Of a stretch of DNA of 64,000 bases, positions 25,351 through 38,100 are shown in pieces. Below the pieces are notes generated by a model, which saw nothing but the letters and a program-made list of their open reading frames with translations, had not been told where the DNA came from and did no database searches. Location of the stretch: NCBI GenBank assembly GCA_011503125.2, contig WWBZ02000011.1:620001-684000 (forward strand), written 5' to 3'. The stretch comes from Botryosphaeria dothidea. Its lineage: Eukaryota > Ascomycota > Dothideomycetes > Botryosphaeriales > Botryosphaeriaceae. The position numbers were made by a program, and so were the translations under genes. Every line of letters begins with the position of its first letter. The stretch's first letter is position 1.

Positions 25351-28300
25351 GATATTTCCGAACAGTTCTTGTAGGCTACGGGCTGGAGTGGTGCGCAGCA
25401 TATATCCCCCGCTCTCGTGTGTTTTATATTCGTGGACTAGGGGCCCGGAGAAGCAATAGGAAACGGTGAAAGTTTCAAAAACAAAAAACAGAACAAAACA
25501 GGAGATGACTCTGCTAGAGACTGGAGCTGGACACTGGAAATAGTGCGTATGCACCTTGTACGTGACGCCTGAATTTGTGCGGACTGGCCGTTTAAAAGGG
25601 TACGTGGATAGCCTGCGTCTTCTCCTCGGCACAGTTTGGCGACCTTTCAGGCGACGGCAGCAACAAACCAATCGACAATGACTGTCTGGCTTCCCGGGGT
25701 CGGGTATAATAGTAATATTTGCTGTGATTCTCGAATTTGGTCAGATGGAGAACAAATGATGACGAAATTGATGTTTGGCACCCAATCGGGAGCTTGACCA
25801 CCATCATTCTCGAACGATGCCGATGGGCGATGGACTCGTGTGGAGAGAGAGGCATGATGAAAATTAAAGAAGACGTATTAAGCCGTCCAGAGACACCAGG
25901 CCAAGAAGTCGGCGACGGCCGCTTCGAAATAGCAGGCGAAATCCAGTGTGGATTGAATATCCAGGTTGATGATCAGGCTCATTGTTGAAGTCATCCTTTT
26001 TGTAGTCTCAGCTCTTCGTCACATGATTACCTTCAGCTCGAGTGCTCTCTCTATTGAGATCGTTTTACTGCGTTTCCCTTCCTTGAACTTAGGCTTGTGG
26101 TTTCAGATTACACGATCCAGCTCTCGATGGAGCGCTGACGGGCCTCCAGAGAATCGATCCAGAGTTACGTTGATGTCGTCAACCACTTACCTCTCCGTGT
26201 CATATCAGAAAAAGGCATGGAGAACAGCAATCGACCCACTCCAATCGTCCCAACGGCTTTTACGCAAGACTCGGACGTAGCGTCGCAGTTACGAGCAGCC
26301 GGTACGGACGCCGGCTGACTGCCGGATGTACTAGGAGAATGCCGTTTCCGGCCGCGCGCGTTTCGTTGCCCTTCGGACTTTTTTTTTTCTTTGCTTGCTG
26401 ACCCAGCGTATGCCTTGCATCGCCACGAGGGACCCACAGAGGGGCGCACTACAGTGGCGAAATCGGGCCCCCCAGGGCTTGACCGTATCTCTCGCATGTT
26501 CCTTTTTTTTGTTCCGTTCGGAGCTACTTGCTCACCTGGTTCCGGAAGAGGAAAAGGAAGAGCTACGAGATTTTTTTTTCCGCATGAAAAGCTTGAGAAG
26601 CGAGAGGTGACCGAGCTTGCGCCTCTCTAGCGATGATGGCAGAGTCGAGAAGTCGGCAAAGCGGTATATTGGAGAGAAGATAATAGGGGGAAGTCAAGAC
26701 AAGCATAAACGCACAAGCATAGACTTTTCTCCATATCGAGGAGAAGGGGGGAGGATAGGCGGAGGGCGGGTGGGAGCGGCGGAAATACCGCGGGCATTCC
26801 CGAGAAGAGGCTTCTTCCCGCGCGTACTATAGAACAATTTATCTCAGAACATGGTGAGTGATCGGAGCCAAGGAGGTCAATGCGCTGGACGTCGGTACGG
26901 GCGGCGAAGGGGAAGAGGCGGAGAGCAGAGTTGTTAGCGAAGAACGGGACAAACGCGGGCGTGCGTTTGCCTTTTTGTTGCTGGTGCCAGAGCGTTGCCG
27001 GGTGCGCGATCGGGCTGCTCCTGGGTAGCTGCGCGGGGAGGGGCCATCCTGCGGCTGATCCAATGGCCCGTGTGGCGAGTTAAGTCCTGTGCTCTTTGCC
27101 GAAAGGATGGCAAGTGGCGAGTATCGATATAAGAGCTCGGGCCCTCGTCGAATGATATTCGATAGTCGAGCGCGCGCGCATCGGCGAAGGGTTCATCAGA
27201 AAATGAGATTGGGGGGGGGGGCGTCCGAAAGCTACGGCGCCGAGCGTGTGGAGATGACGTTGGTTTCTTTCTGTTCTCTTCGACCCGCTCGGTGCCGATG
27301 GGGGGTGCGAGTGGAGGATGGTGTGGATATTGAAGGTGGTTGCATGCGGCTCCGCCTCAATTCGCTCGTGTCCGTGTTCCTCCTGCTCTCGCGCTGGTCA
27401 CAGGGTCGATGATTGACAGCGCAGGACCCGCATCGCGAGACCCTTTCCGAGGTTCCATCGCGAGGTGGCAAGCATTTCTGCATGGAGGGGCTCGCGCCAT
27501 TGGGGGGGGGAGGAATAAGCGGTGTCGTCGAGAAAATAGCAGCTATAGAGAGCAATTAAAGGGTGGCCGGCATGTAAGACGCGCAATTAAGGGTGTCGTC
27601 AGAGGTACATTGCTATTGGCAGCCGCTCCGTCTCTTGGGTGCAAGATCGTTCGGCAGGGCGACCGCCCGGTTGGCGCCTGCCGACGAGCAATGATGCCAG
27701 ATGTAGAGTGGGTACGGGGGTTGGTGGTTGCTCGGCGGTGGTGGGGGGCTGGTGAGAGTGCTGCGGGACATGATTCAGGTGAAACAATCCACCCCGTCCC
27801 CCCTGCTCCTCCACTCAACTGATAAGGTTAACGGCCGAACTATACTGATTAAGGTATGGAGCCGATGGTTGGACGGGTGGGGACGGGGCATGAAAAAGGA
27901 AAGTCTGCCAGACGCCCCGACGATCTTTCGAAAGCATCCCGGCACACCATCTGGCGCCAGAGGAGCTCCATCCCGGCCCACTCTAGGGTCGCCGGACGGG
28001 TCGCGGAAAGCAGAAAATGGAACAAGGGTCCATTATCAGAATTTGTGCAGTGCTGACCCCGGGATTATATTCACAAGATGCTGGGTGTGCGAGTATGACG
28101 AATGATGCGCTGCATTTTGCAAGCACCTGTTAACTTTTATCCGTCTCGGCCTGCCTGTGCTGCTCTGCATGCTCTAAAGGACCGTGTCGCAGCAATCCCA
28201 CCCCGTGCCGAGGACGCTCCAATTATTAAATCCGTATATCTCCGTCAACCAAGCATGCCCAATTAGTACAAACCCCTATGCCATGCCGTAGAGAAAGGGA

Positions 28301-28472
28301 GAGAAGAAGCGGCTACGAGCCGCTCGCCAATGCTGATGAGCCGCCAAGAATTCCCGAAAAGGACCGTGATGCTGATGATGCCTAAACCCATAACACCGTG
28401 CTGAGATCCAATAATGAGAAGAATACAGTCATATGGAAACGAACAATGAGAGCATGGAATTCCGAATCATGC
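25351..28472. other. Gene-free convergent intergenic region with G homopolymers
   Basis: Between convergent genes there are about 3.1 kb without a recognisable coding region. G11 (27211-27221) and G9 (27502-27510) runs occur, and AT-richer parts lie at 25600-26100. No tRNA-like box pair was seen. Confidence 0.5.
27211..27221 (+). repeat. G11 homopolymer
   Basis: Eleven consecutive G residues in noncoding sequence. Another G9 run lies 280 bases downstream at 27502-27510. Confidence 0.85.
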
Positions 28473-29188
28473 CTAGAGCAGGATAGCCGCGCCACCGACG
28501 AGGCCGCTAATGACCATGGCCAGGCCGTACTTGGCGCCGAGGTCAAGAGCCAACGCACCGGCGCCGCTTTTGCTGCTGGACGAGTCGCCAGAGTCCCCGT
28601 CACCGAAGCTGTTGAAGTCGCTGCCGGTGGAGCTGGATGTCGCCGAAGCTGTGGTGGCGCTGGAAGTGGTGGTGGTGTTGACGCGAGTGGGGTTCTGAGC
28701 TCCGCAGGGGTTCTTGGTACGACAATCGCTGGCGCACTGGTTGTTGCCCGACGCGCAGTTGTTCACACAGCGGTTGTTGTTCTCAGTGCAGATGAAGTAG
28801 GGCATGGTCTGGCTGTATTGGGATATATTCGGGCTGAGTCCGTCGGCACAGACGCACGAGTATTGGAGGGTATCCTATTGACATGGACACGTTAGCATGA
28901 ACGGGTCGTTACATTAGTGGCGGAATACGAGGGCTCAAACGTACAGAGTCACAGTCGTTTGACTGAGTCGTGGAGTCATTGTTGGTCTGGAGACAGATGA
29001 GGGGGCATTGCGAAGTCTGGGCAAGACACCACTGGTCTGCACGCTGTCAGCATTGCTCCTGCAAGTGCATCGAGTGAGTTCTTCTTACTTCTGTCCTCAA
29101 TGGACACCGAGTCGGGGTCAATGGTCTGAGCGGGAGACAGGCCGGCAACGGCGAAGAACACGGCAACGGTGGAGATGGTGGAACGCAT
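28473..29188 (-). CDS. Secreted GPI-anchored cysteine-rich protein (DUF7707-like)
   Basis: Three exons on minus: 29188-29089, 29036-28945, 28874-28473, giving 197 residues. A signal peptide covers about residues 1-21 (hydrophobic core TVAVFFAVAGL, cleavage near SPA-Q). Residues 22-125 are a Cys-rich domain with the spaced motifs QWCLAQTSQCPLICLQ, YSCVCADGLSPN, PYFICTENNNRCVNNC and NPCGAQNPTRVN. These match my recollection of the fungal DUF7707 family. A Ser/Thr-rich linker (about 126-165) precedes a hydrophobic C-terminal segment, a GPI-anchor signal. The mature protein is therefore expected at the cell surface or in the wall; its role is unknown. The intron 1 acceptor was chosen because it restores the QWC frame; a nearby upstream AG breaks the domain. 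Confidence 0.9.
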
Positions 29189-30737
29189 GGTGGAAGTTTT
29201 GAGGCTAGACAATTCCGGATTATGCTGAGTGAAAAGCGAGAGTCAGCGGGGATGGAGAATCTGGAGAGGAGACGGAAGGTTTGGGGAACGCGTGCGAGGA
29301 ATGCGTGCGGAATGCAGCAGCAATATAGCTGGCCCCTCTGGCGGGCCGGGGGTGCTTGGGACGTACCTTGACTCGTTCTGATCAGCGGATAGCGACAGTG
29401 GGCACAAATTGTAAATGAAGAGGCAGCGGTGGAGAAAGGAAGCTGAGCGAGCGGCGGATCAGGGTGCGGGCACGCTACTCTCTTTCAAACGCACCAGGCG
29501 GTCGGAGGCATTTATGGAAAGGGAGGAGGCTCAGGCTCGCGGCTAGCTAGTGCACAGACGGAGCCATGGCTGGAGAGTGAGATAGATGGTGTGCAGAATA
29601 AGCTCTAGCCCCATCTCCACAGGCCTGGCGAAAACAGCAAGCCGCCAGTGCCGTCGGGTCTTATCGCTTCGCACGACCTCCACGCCTGCTTTTTCACGGG
29701 CTGCGTCGATGCTTCCCTTGGATGCTGCTCTCCGGCTCCGACTCCAGCTCGCTCTCGTCGCCCGCACCCGGGCCCGCGTCCGCCTGCACAACCTCACCCT
29801 TGCCGGAGATCGCTCGCGCACGGCCAATGGGTGGCGTGGACTTTTCTCGCATGCTCCAGCGGTGCGCAAAGTGGAATGCCGTCTCGAAGGAGCGCGCCAG
29901 AAACCCGGCGGCCGCGGGCCAATCGCCGCCACGCTTGTCATTTCATGCAGGCTGCTAGCCTGCTTGGCGAGCCCGCCTGGTCCGAGAGCTGGTGGCCGGC
30001 ATGGATGCTGGCTGCTCTCGCCCGCGTCGGATTTCTTATATAAGCCCGCCGTGCTCAACACCGTGCATGCAGCGGCACGCATCTGGATGCCCGGCTGCCA
30101 TCGCAGCCTGCTCGATCATGCAGGGAGACGACGCTGCCCTTGGCGTGGCGCTGACACTGCGCGCCTTCAGGCGCTGTCCGCCTTCCGCGCTTGGGCCTGA
30201 CAACCCGCCTCCTCCCACGACAGCAGACAGGGTATGTAGGCTCCGCGAGAGGCCCGTGGCCCATGGTTGACTGGCCAGCCGCTTGGCGCAAACCCTCCCG
30301 CTCTCCACGTAGGTAGACCGGCATAGATCCGTACGAGCAGTGTCACGCAGTGCTCTAGCTGCTGGGCCTAGGGCCGATGCAGCGCACGCCTCCGCTCCAC
30401 CCGCGCCTCTCGCCTGCGCCAGAAGCCGCTGGAACAGACGCCCAAGAAGAATTTTGGGGTGCGGCTCGCGGGACTGAGGTTCCAGTGCAAAACCGCCATG
30501 GTGGCGTCTGGTGATGCCGTCCATTTTGGGATGCGGCGATCGCTCACGTGCCGTCGTGGCGTTTTCTTTTGCCGCGACCACTCCCATATTCCCGCTTCCT
30601 CCGTTGACCGCATTTGCAAACCATTGAGCCTATTATTGCCGCCCCGCCTTCAACATCGCCCTTGCCTGCGGCTGCCAGCCTGACTTAATCGACTTCGTCA
30701 CTCTTACCCTGGTCGAAGGCTTGCGCTAGCTGGGTGG
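29189..30737. promoter_or_regulatory. Divergent promoter region between the GPI protein and Ypt35 genes
   Basis: There are 1.55 kb between two divergent starts. The stretch 29540-30600 has several overlapping GC-rich frames but no family resemblance. A TATATAAG-like sequence occurs near 30036. No gene is supported. Confidence 0.4.
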
Positions 30738-31719
30738 ATGGAGACTGCGGGCTTTAGCACTGCCAGCCACCCCGCGCAAAACGGCCATGTCGCTACCCCG
30801 GACAGCGGCGAGGCCGCCACCGCCCATGATCACCACATAGTTCCACCGTACTGGTCAGGGCACAAACGCCGCGATTCCGTCGGTAGCGATGCCTCGCTCG
30901 AACACGACAGGCCTGCTCCGATCCGCCTCGAGGACCACACCGTTGAGGGGTCCGATCAGAACCGGGCGCTCTGGGCCAAGCACGTCACCATTGACGACTA
31001 TGTGATAGTGAGCGGCAACGTCCCGGGAATGGGCGACTACGTGGTCTGGAATTGCACTGTGCAGACCCTGGATGTGTGTTTCATCTCTTTGTGCAGCGGT
31101 CTCAAATGTGCGGTTGTGCTGATCTTGAGACAGGGCGGGCCCATGAAGATCAGGAAGCGGTATGTGTGGATGTACGAGGTATGACGTCCACAGGCCAGTC
31201 TGATGCAGCCATAGGTATTCCGAGTTTGACGAGCTGCGGCAACGCCTCGCGCAAACTTTCCCACATGCCGAGTCATCGATGCCCCAGCTTCCGCCAAAGA
31301 GCGTAATCTGTAAATCAATCTTCATCCAGATCGGGGATATGGGTGCTGACGCTCAGAAGCCCGGTTTCGCCCACGTTTCCTGGAGAGGCGGAAGGAAGGA
31401 CTTGCATACTTCCTCAAGTAGGTCACCACCGCCCCTGGTTGCATTGTACGAGTTGAGACGACGCTCTCAAGGTGGCGGCTGGCAGGCGTTGTTGGGCAGG
31501 TCTAAGACTCCCATCCATGGCAGCCGCATATCTGGATGCTCTTATCTACGCACACAAGCGCCCCGGTCCCATACACAGCCCTTCCCAGCACATCTTGCTT
31601 GGCATGCACGACATCGTCTTCTGAAAACTCAGACAGTCCCACTAACACTTCTCAGTTGCGTTCTCCTAAATCCTGAATTCTCTTCGTCTCCTGTTCTCAA
31701 GGAGTTTCTTTTCTCTTGA
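30738..31719 (+). CDS. YPT35-like: PX-domain protein, endosomal Ypt35 homologue
   Basis: Five exons: 30738-31073, 31134-31159, 31215-31309, 31360-31417, 31656-31719, giving 192 residues. Residues 1-85 are polar. The PX domain spans about 86-192 and includes the KRYSEF basic motif, the PPK loop and a later Arg in RFRPRFLERR, the usual PI3P contacts. It ends with LLNPEFSSSPVLKEFLFS, the typical C-terminal helix. In yeast, Ypt35 binds endosomal and vacuolar PI3P and recruits Vps13 to membrane contact sites. Exon 2 is only 26 bases. For intron 3 I chose donor 31310 and acceptor AAG at 31359 because this restores the PPKSVISRF motif; other choices give a stop or a wrong frame. Intron 4 is unusually long for the window (238 bases). 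Confidence 0.9.
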
Positions 31720-32711
31720 AATATCAACCTTGGCGCAAGACGACTCATCTGAACATTTAATGTCTTATGCTGACACAGATCACCAATAATACGGGATTCA
31801 TTGGGCAGTATGATCGTGCCAAGGTCATCTGAGGAAGTGTGTTTTTCGTAATGGCGGGCCATGTGAAGTTTGTTGCCTCATGGGATCTGGGGGACATCGG
31901 GTAAATTTGCATCGACCATGCTGATATCTCATCGGGCAAGGGAGCAGGGTATCGAACGTATGCATACGCAAGAAGCCTGTTTCAAAAAGATTGCAACGTG
32001 GCAGCCATCTCCCATCGCTCCTGGGTTGTGGAAGCATTCATCCGGACGTAAGTATTGCAAAAAAATTCGAAACATTTACCTCTGGAAAATTGCTTCAACT
32101 TCTCATGTTCGAGCAACCGTCGAGGACAGCATTATGCACTGCTCTTGAAATCAACCTCATAGTCGCGGGAAGGTTTGCCTCCTACAATGTGGCGGCTGTT
32201 TTGGAGGGGCTCTGCAGAAGTGGTGGCCGGCAGGCGTCAGCCAACTAGTGCGGCGGTGAGGTGCGACGTCGAGGGTATTGCAGCAGACGCACTCGTACGC
32301 GCAGCAGTGTGTGTTCGCAGGAAGCTTCCCGAGGGCGCGCGTTTGAACGGTGCTGGGTTGCACTCGAGGTGCCGCGCGAACCTTATGCTCGCCGTCTATT
32401 CGACCCAGGCGTGCGCATACTCCCGCTTGACGCTCTGACCATAATGGCACCACAATGTTGCTGCTGCGCGGCTGTAGATGCAAACCACTGTGTTTCTGGG
32501 GCGATCGTGAGCGTGCATGCGACTGTGAGCAGTGAAATGGAGGAGCCCTTGCGAAACGCTTTCCCTTCGCCTACAGCCACGACCAAACTCAGAAGGGTCC
32601 CCTAACACGATCGCGGTACGCCCGAGCTCGCAAGCTTCTACAACGCCCGTCGAGAGCGGTGACCCTGAGACAAGAGCAGCAGAAAGATGACCTTGGGGGC
32701 CCCGGCAAACA
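31720..32711. other. Intergenic region with a repeat fragment
   Basis: No gene is seen between Ypt35 and the SAS4-like gene. The interval includes the solo repeat arm at 32028-32053. The part after 32160 is GC-richer and probably promoter. Confidence 0.5.
32028..32053 (+). repeat. Solo copy of an inverted-repeat arm (MITE-like family)
   Basis: Twenty-five of 26 bases match 40412-40437, beginning gtggaagcattcatccgga. The one difference is a C/T transition. No mate arm was found nearby, so this looks like a truncated copy of the hairpin element at 40409-40485. Confidence 0.55.
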
Positions 32712-34345
32712 ATGGTCAGCTCCTCGCGACCATTGAACCGCTCCTCAAGTGGGCGCTTCACACGTCGAGGTCCTAAAAATATCGCAACCGCCGAGTCAAA
32801 CGAGAACCACGCAGAGCCCTCCGCAGCCGCGCCCGCGTCGCAGGACGCGCTCTCCATCGCCAGCACGCCCGTCGCGCCGTCCGAGGACGACTCCGCGGCG
32901 CCCACGACCGCCCAAACGCTGAAGCTGCTGGGCCCCCGCCCGGCGACGAGGAATCGTGGCTCGTCGCGAAGGAAGGGCGCCACTCCGATCGCCAGCGCTG
33001 AGCAACAGCATCAGCACCCGAGACCTCCGACCAAAGTCACAGTCACACAGCCGCATGGGGGGCTGGTACAAACGACCAACGGCGTGCAAACATCGCTCGA
33101 CCTCCGCGACGATGACGTGCCCTCCCAGTCCGCAACACCCAAACCCGACGGCCAGGGTGGCCTGCCAGTGCCCGCTGGAACATCACAATCTCAGGACAAG
33201 CGGACGCTGAGGAGCCAGGATGGCGGCTCACGCCTCAAGAGCGATCTGGCCATATACTTCCCAAACTACGACGACGTGATTGCCGGCGTCGAGAGGAAGT
33301 CAGGTGTGTCGGCGTGCCCGTTCCCTGTTGATATCAAAGCTGACCCCGGCCAGATTTTCTCGATATCGATGAGCCTATCCACATCATTGACGAGCCTCTG
33401 ACCGACCCCATATCCGCTCCTGGGCCAGTATTCTCGCTCCCTGCGTCCTCTTCCACATCTGATAAGCGGCGTTCCTCTCTCCTCACGTCCTCCCACACGT
33501 CGTCAAATCCCGCGTCAACTCTCAACGGGTACAAGCCATATGCTCAAGTCAACAGCGGCATACAAACCGTCGACTTTTCTACAATCGTACGCCACACACC
33601 ACACCACATAACGAATGATCCTCTTGAAGACGATGTCTTCTTCAAAGCACATAGGCGTGCTGAGCGCAAGGAAAAGCAATTGCGGAACATTGAGAAGGAA
33701 AGGGCCATGCACGAGAAAGTGCAGCTAGAACGCCTGCTTGACGGGCTGCTCGGCCATGACTGGCTACGCGTGATGGGCGTTACTGGCATCACAGACTCCG
33801 AAAAGAAGGAATTCGAGCCCAAGCGCGACTATTTCATCTCTGAAGTCAGGGCACTCGTGGACAAATTCAGGATATGGAAGGAGGAAGAGAAGAGGTTGAG
33901 AATCGAGAAAGGACAAGCTCAGCAGGCGAAGGATGAGGATGAGGATGAAGCCGAGCAGAAAGGTGACCGTGCCGAGGAAGACAGTGTCGGCGAGCCTCCA
34001 AACTCGAGCGACGTTGATGCATGGGCCGCACGGCAATTGCAACAAGAAGCCATCTCCGCCAGCGGATCTTCAAGCAAACCGCACAAACCTCGGCCTCCAC
34101 CACCTCCTATCATATATCGCCCTCCTTCGCCTGAGAGACCTTTTACCTCATTCTACTCCAAACCCCATCTCCGCGCAGCCGCCATGGGTAAACAGAGACA
34201 CGGTCGTAATGTGACGGCCTTTGGACAGCCCATTCCCGAACCTCCGGAAGAGGAGTTCTCACTTCCCGTTGACTACCTTGCACCTGAAGCATTGCGCGCG
34301 CATGCCCGGAAAAAGCGACGGATGATGAGAGAAAAGAGGCAGTAA
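32712..34345 (+). CDS. SAS4-like: SAS4-domain protein (SAS histone acetyltransferase complex subunit 4-like)
   Basis: Two exons, 32712-33303 and 33354-34345, giving 527 residues. The N-terminal 180 residues are Ser/Pro/Ala-rich. A first conserved block reads LRSQDGGSRLKSDLAIYFPN. The SAS4 core lies at about residues 285-370. It runs from EDDVFFKAHRRAERKEKQ to YFISEVRALVDKFRIWKEEE and includes LLGHDWLRVMGVTGIT. A Lys/Glu-rich coiled segment, an acidic patch, a poly-Pro stretch and a basic tail (KKRRMMREKRQ) follow. In yeast Sas4 is the scaffold of the SAS-I complex, which acetylates H4K16; the filamentous-fungal homologue is inferred to act in a similar nuclear complex. The short 50-base intron is placed to join the YFPNYDD block to the FLDIDEP block. 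Confidence 0.85.
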
Positions 34346-35198
34346 GCTTCTGAACATATGTAGCAGCATCTCTGCTTTTACATGGCGTTTCTGCTAAGGC
34401 ACTTTCAATCATGGTTAATGGGATATCCGGGCATTTATTTTTGTGCGGCCTGGCGTTTTCTGGGCCCGACGAAAGTTCGCCCATGCATGGGCTATGTGGA
34501 AAAAGACACGGCAAGCTAGTGGGTGCTTTCATGCAGGACCGGCGGTGTATGTTATTTTCAGGCCGCTGTAGGCAGCAAATCGACATTATCTGCAAAACCT
34601 TCGCTTACTCGTATTTGCATTCCCGATGTGTGCCCGTGATCACAGTCCTGGATGGCTGAACCATCTTAGAAACAAAGGACGGCCAATCATCATCTGTGAA
34701 TGGTTTCCAATGTCGCTACAGTTGTAAATCATGTGACCTGCCACAGCTATACGATCCTTATGGAGACCAAGGGCTGCTATGTGTGTAGCTGTTTGCGAGT
34801 GAGCCTGTATGCAAGTCCATGGTGTTGAGGCACGCGGTGCGGCCGCGTGGTCCGTGCGCTACTGCGCGCGCCAAGGATTGGGACGGCGCGGCGTCACAGG
34901 CGCCATCGCAGCAGCATCACCGCGTCACGGTCCTCGAGTTGCGACACCCAACTGCGCCCAACACTTTCTTCCGCCGTCCGCTCTCGCCCGTCGCGCTCGC
35001 GCTGCACAGTACTTCTCGGTCGCCAGCGCCGCCGTCTCCCTAAACCAACCAGCCAATCGCCTCCCACGTCTGCCCGACCGCGTGTTCGACCGTTCCGAGC
35101 TCCGCGTTCCGCCCTCACTTAGCATGCGCACATAGATTCGGCGATGAGCAGGAGGACATCCCTACTCAGGATCGCAGGCTAGCACCTGGAACGGCATC
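34346..35198. other. Intergenic region upstream of TAF2
   Basis: This holds the 3' flank of the SAS4-like gene and a GC-rich promoter and 5' leader (34820-35198). No gene is seen. Confidence 0.5.
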
Positions 35199-38100
35199 AT
35201 GCCTGGTCCTTTCGACCCTTCCTCCTCGGCCACAGCCGCCGCCCCTCCGCCATCCGACCCGACCTTCAGCGTCTTCACGGCAAAAGTTGAGCTCGACATC
35301 GACTTTTTGGCGCGCTCCGTCCACGGAGTAGCCGAGATCAGTGTTCAACCTCATTCGAAGGTCTTTCCCTACCTACGCCTCCACTGCCGGCAAGCTTGCA
35401 TCAAGAAGGTTACGGTAGAGGGACGCGACGCCCACTGGGAGTACAACGACCCTCACTCGCACATCTACCTCTCGGAGAAGAGCACGGTCCACCACCACAA
35501 AGTTTTGCGACAGAAAGTGGAGGAAGATGTTGGAGAGTTGGCTGAAGAGAATCTTTGGGTCCACATCCCACCGAGGGTAAAGATCAAGGAACTGGACGCC
35601 TCATCACTTGACGCGCTCAGCACACTTGGTGATCTGGCAGCAGGTGGATCGCCGTTTCAGCCTCTCAAGGTTGTCGTCTACTACGACGTCAAGCACTTCC
35701 GTGAGGGGCTGCACTTCGCCGGGCTGGAGGATGGCGACACGAGATATCCTCACGTGTATACCCAGAACAGCCAATTCACAGGCGCGGCGTCCTGCCTGTT
35801 TCCCTGCGTAGATGATGGTAGTGCGCGCTACCCGTGGGAGATCTCCGTTAGGTGCCCGAGAACGATCGGGGATGTCTTCAAAAAGAACGTTGCACCGCTT
35901 ACAAACGGTGTAAATGGGCATTCTGGCTCCAATGCTGCACTCACGAACGGCTTTACGAACGGCGTCCATGACAACGACGGAGACATTGACATGCTCGACG
36001 CCGATGCGGATAATCTCGGCTTGTCTGAAGAGGATAAAGCAATTGAGATATCCGTCATCTGCTCGGGTGACATGACCGATGATGTAGGTAGTCCTGCTAA
36101 TGAATTTAAGAGAACATTTTCTGACGGTCACAGATCGTCGACCCCAAGGACTCCTCTCGAAAGACCGTAAGCTTCACGTGTGCAAACGGAGTCCTGCCAC
36201 AACATATCGCGCTTGCTGTTGGCCCCTTCGAACATGTCGATCTCTCGGACCTTCGTGAGAGCGATGACGATGAGATGATGGGCCAAGCCGCTATTCGTGT
36301 GCATGGCTTCTGCCTTCCAGGAAGGAGCGACGAAGTCAGGAACACGTGCATGGCTTTGGCCAAGGTACGTATCTACCCAAGACTCCTTTGAGCAAGTGCG
36401 AATGCTGAAGATTCAGTAGGCAACCGATCATTTCAGCAAGACCTACATCTCCTATCCATTTACTAGCTACAAGATCGTCTTTGTCGATGACCTCGTCCCC
36501 GAAATCACTCATGCCGCCTCGCTCACATTTTGCAACAACTCTCTACTTTATCCTGAGGACGTCTTGGATCCTTTGTTCCCCGTCACTCGCAGATTGGTCC
36601 ATGCTCTCGCCTTTCAATGGGTGGGGATCAACGTGATACCCAAAACCAGCCAAGATTGGTGGGTTATATATGCTCTTTCCCATTTCATGTCCGACGACTT
36701 TTTGGAGCAGTTGTGCGGCAGAAATGAGCATCGCTTCCGCATGAAGCAGATGGCGGACAGAGTCGTCCAGCTTGACGTCGACCGACCATCCTTGCAAGTT
36801 CTTGGAGATTACCTTGGCGTCGACCCGTCTGAGATTGAGTTCATGGAGTTGAAGGCACCTCTGGTCATGTTTATTCTAAACCAAAAAATCAAGAGGATGG
36901 CAAAGATGGGCGTGACCAAGATTATTTACAAGGTTCTACTCCAGGCGAAGACTGGCAAGCTTCACAACGGCGCAATATCCACCGAGGACTTTATCCAGAT
37001 CGTTGACAAATATCTGGAGAGCAAGCCAATTCCAGATTTCTGGCGGCAATGGGTATATGGTGCAGGTTGCCCGCATTTTTACGTCACTCAGCGGTTCAAC
37101 AAGAAAAAGTCGGTCATCGAATTCGCAATCAGACAGACCCACGGCGATCGTAGTGAACTGGAGGAGAAGGCGCATGATCTTGATCCATCGACCTTCCTGA
37201 AGGACGTCAACGAACAGAAGAGCGGCATGTCTAAGAAGAAGCCTACAAGGGTTTTCACTGGCGCTATGACTGTCACTGTTCACGAAGCTGACGGTACCCC
37301 TTACGATCATATCATCCCCATCAATGACATGACCACAAGATTTGATGCTCCCTACAATACCAAATACACCCGGTTAAAACGGAACCGAAGGCAAAAGGAG
37401 AGAGCGGCTGCAGCACAAGGTATCGATCTCAATGGTGATGGCGAACTCCCAGACGAGATTCCGCTTTACTGCTTGGGCGATGTTCTGGACACCGAGAAGG
37501 AGATTCAGGAGTGGAATTTCGACGAATGGACGAAGGAAGAAGAGGAGACGATGTCCAATGAACAGTTTGAGTGGATCCGAGTGGACGCAGATTTCGAGTG
37601 GATCGCCAAGATCACTTTCAGCCAGCCTCTTTGGATGTTGGTTGCTCAGCTGCAGCAGGACCCTGATGTCGTCGCTCAAGCTGAGGCATTGCAGTCGCTA
37701 TCTGCACAGAGACCAAGCAAGCTGATCTCTACCTACCTCACTCGCACTGTCATGGATCGAAGGTATTTCCATGGAATTCGAACCGTGGCTGCCGAAGCCC
37801 TCGCGAAATGTGCTATCCCTAGAATTGATGACGTGGATCTTAACTGGATCGGTCTGTATCATCTCGAGAAAGCATTCCAGGAGCTTTTCTGTCTTCCAGG
37901 ATCGCACATGGTCCGTTCGAATGACTTTTCAGATAGAAGTCAATATCTAGTGCAATGTGCCATTCCGAGATCCATTGCGAGAGTTCGCGAACCCTCCGGG
38001 AAAGGACTCATGAGGGCGAAGAGGTGGATTCTCGACAAGCTTAAGTTCAACGACAACTCGCACAATGAGTTCTCTGACTGCTATTACGTGGCCACACTTT

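Noticed and set aside
29543..30619. Several open frames on both strands between the GPI protein and Ypt35 genes
   Set aside because: They overlap each other in GC-rich divergent promoter sequence and show no recognisable domain.
36061..36180. Reading straight through the first TAF2 intron
   Set aside because: The frame stays open past 36083, but the unspliced reading replaces the conserved TAF2 sequence and stops at 36170; removing the 50-base intron restores it.
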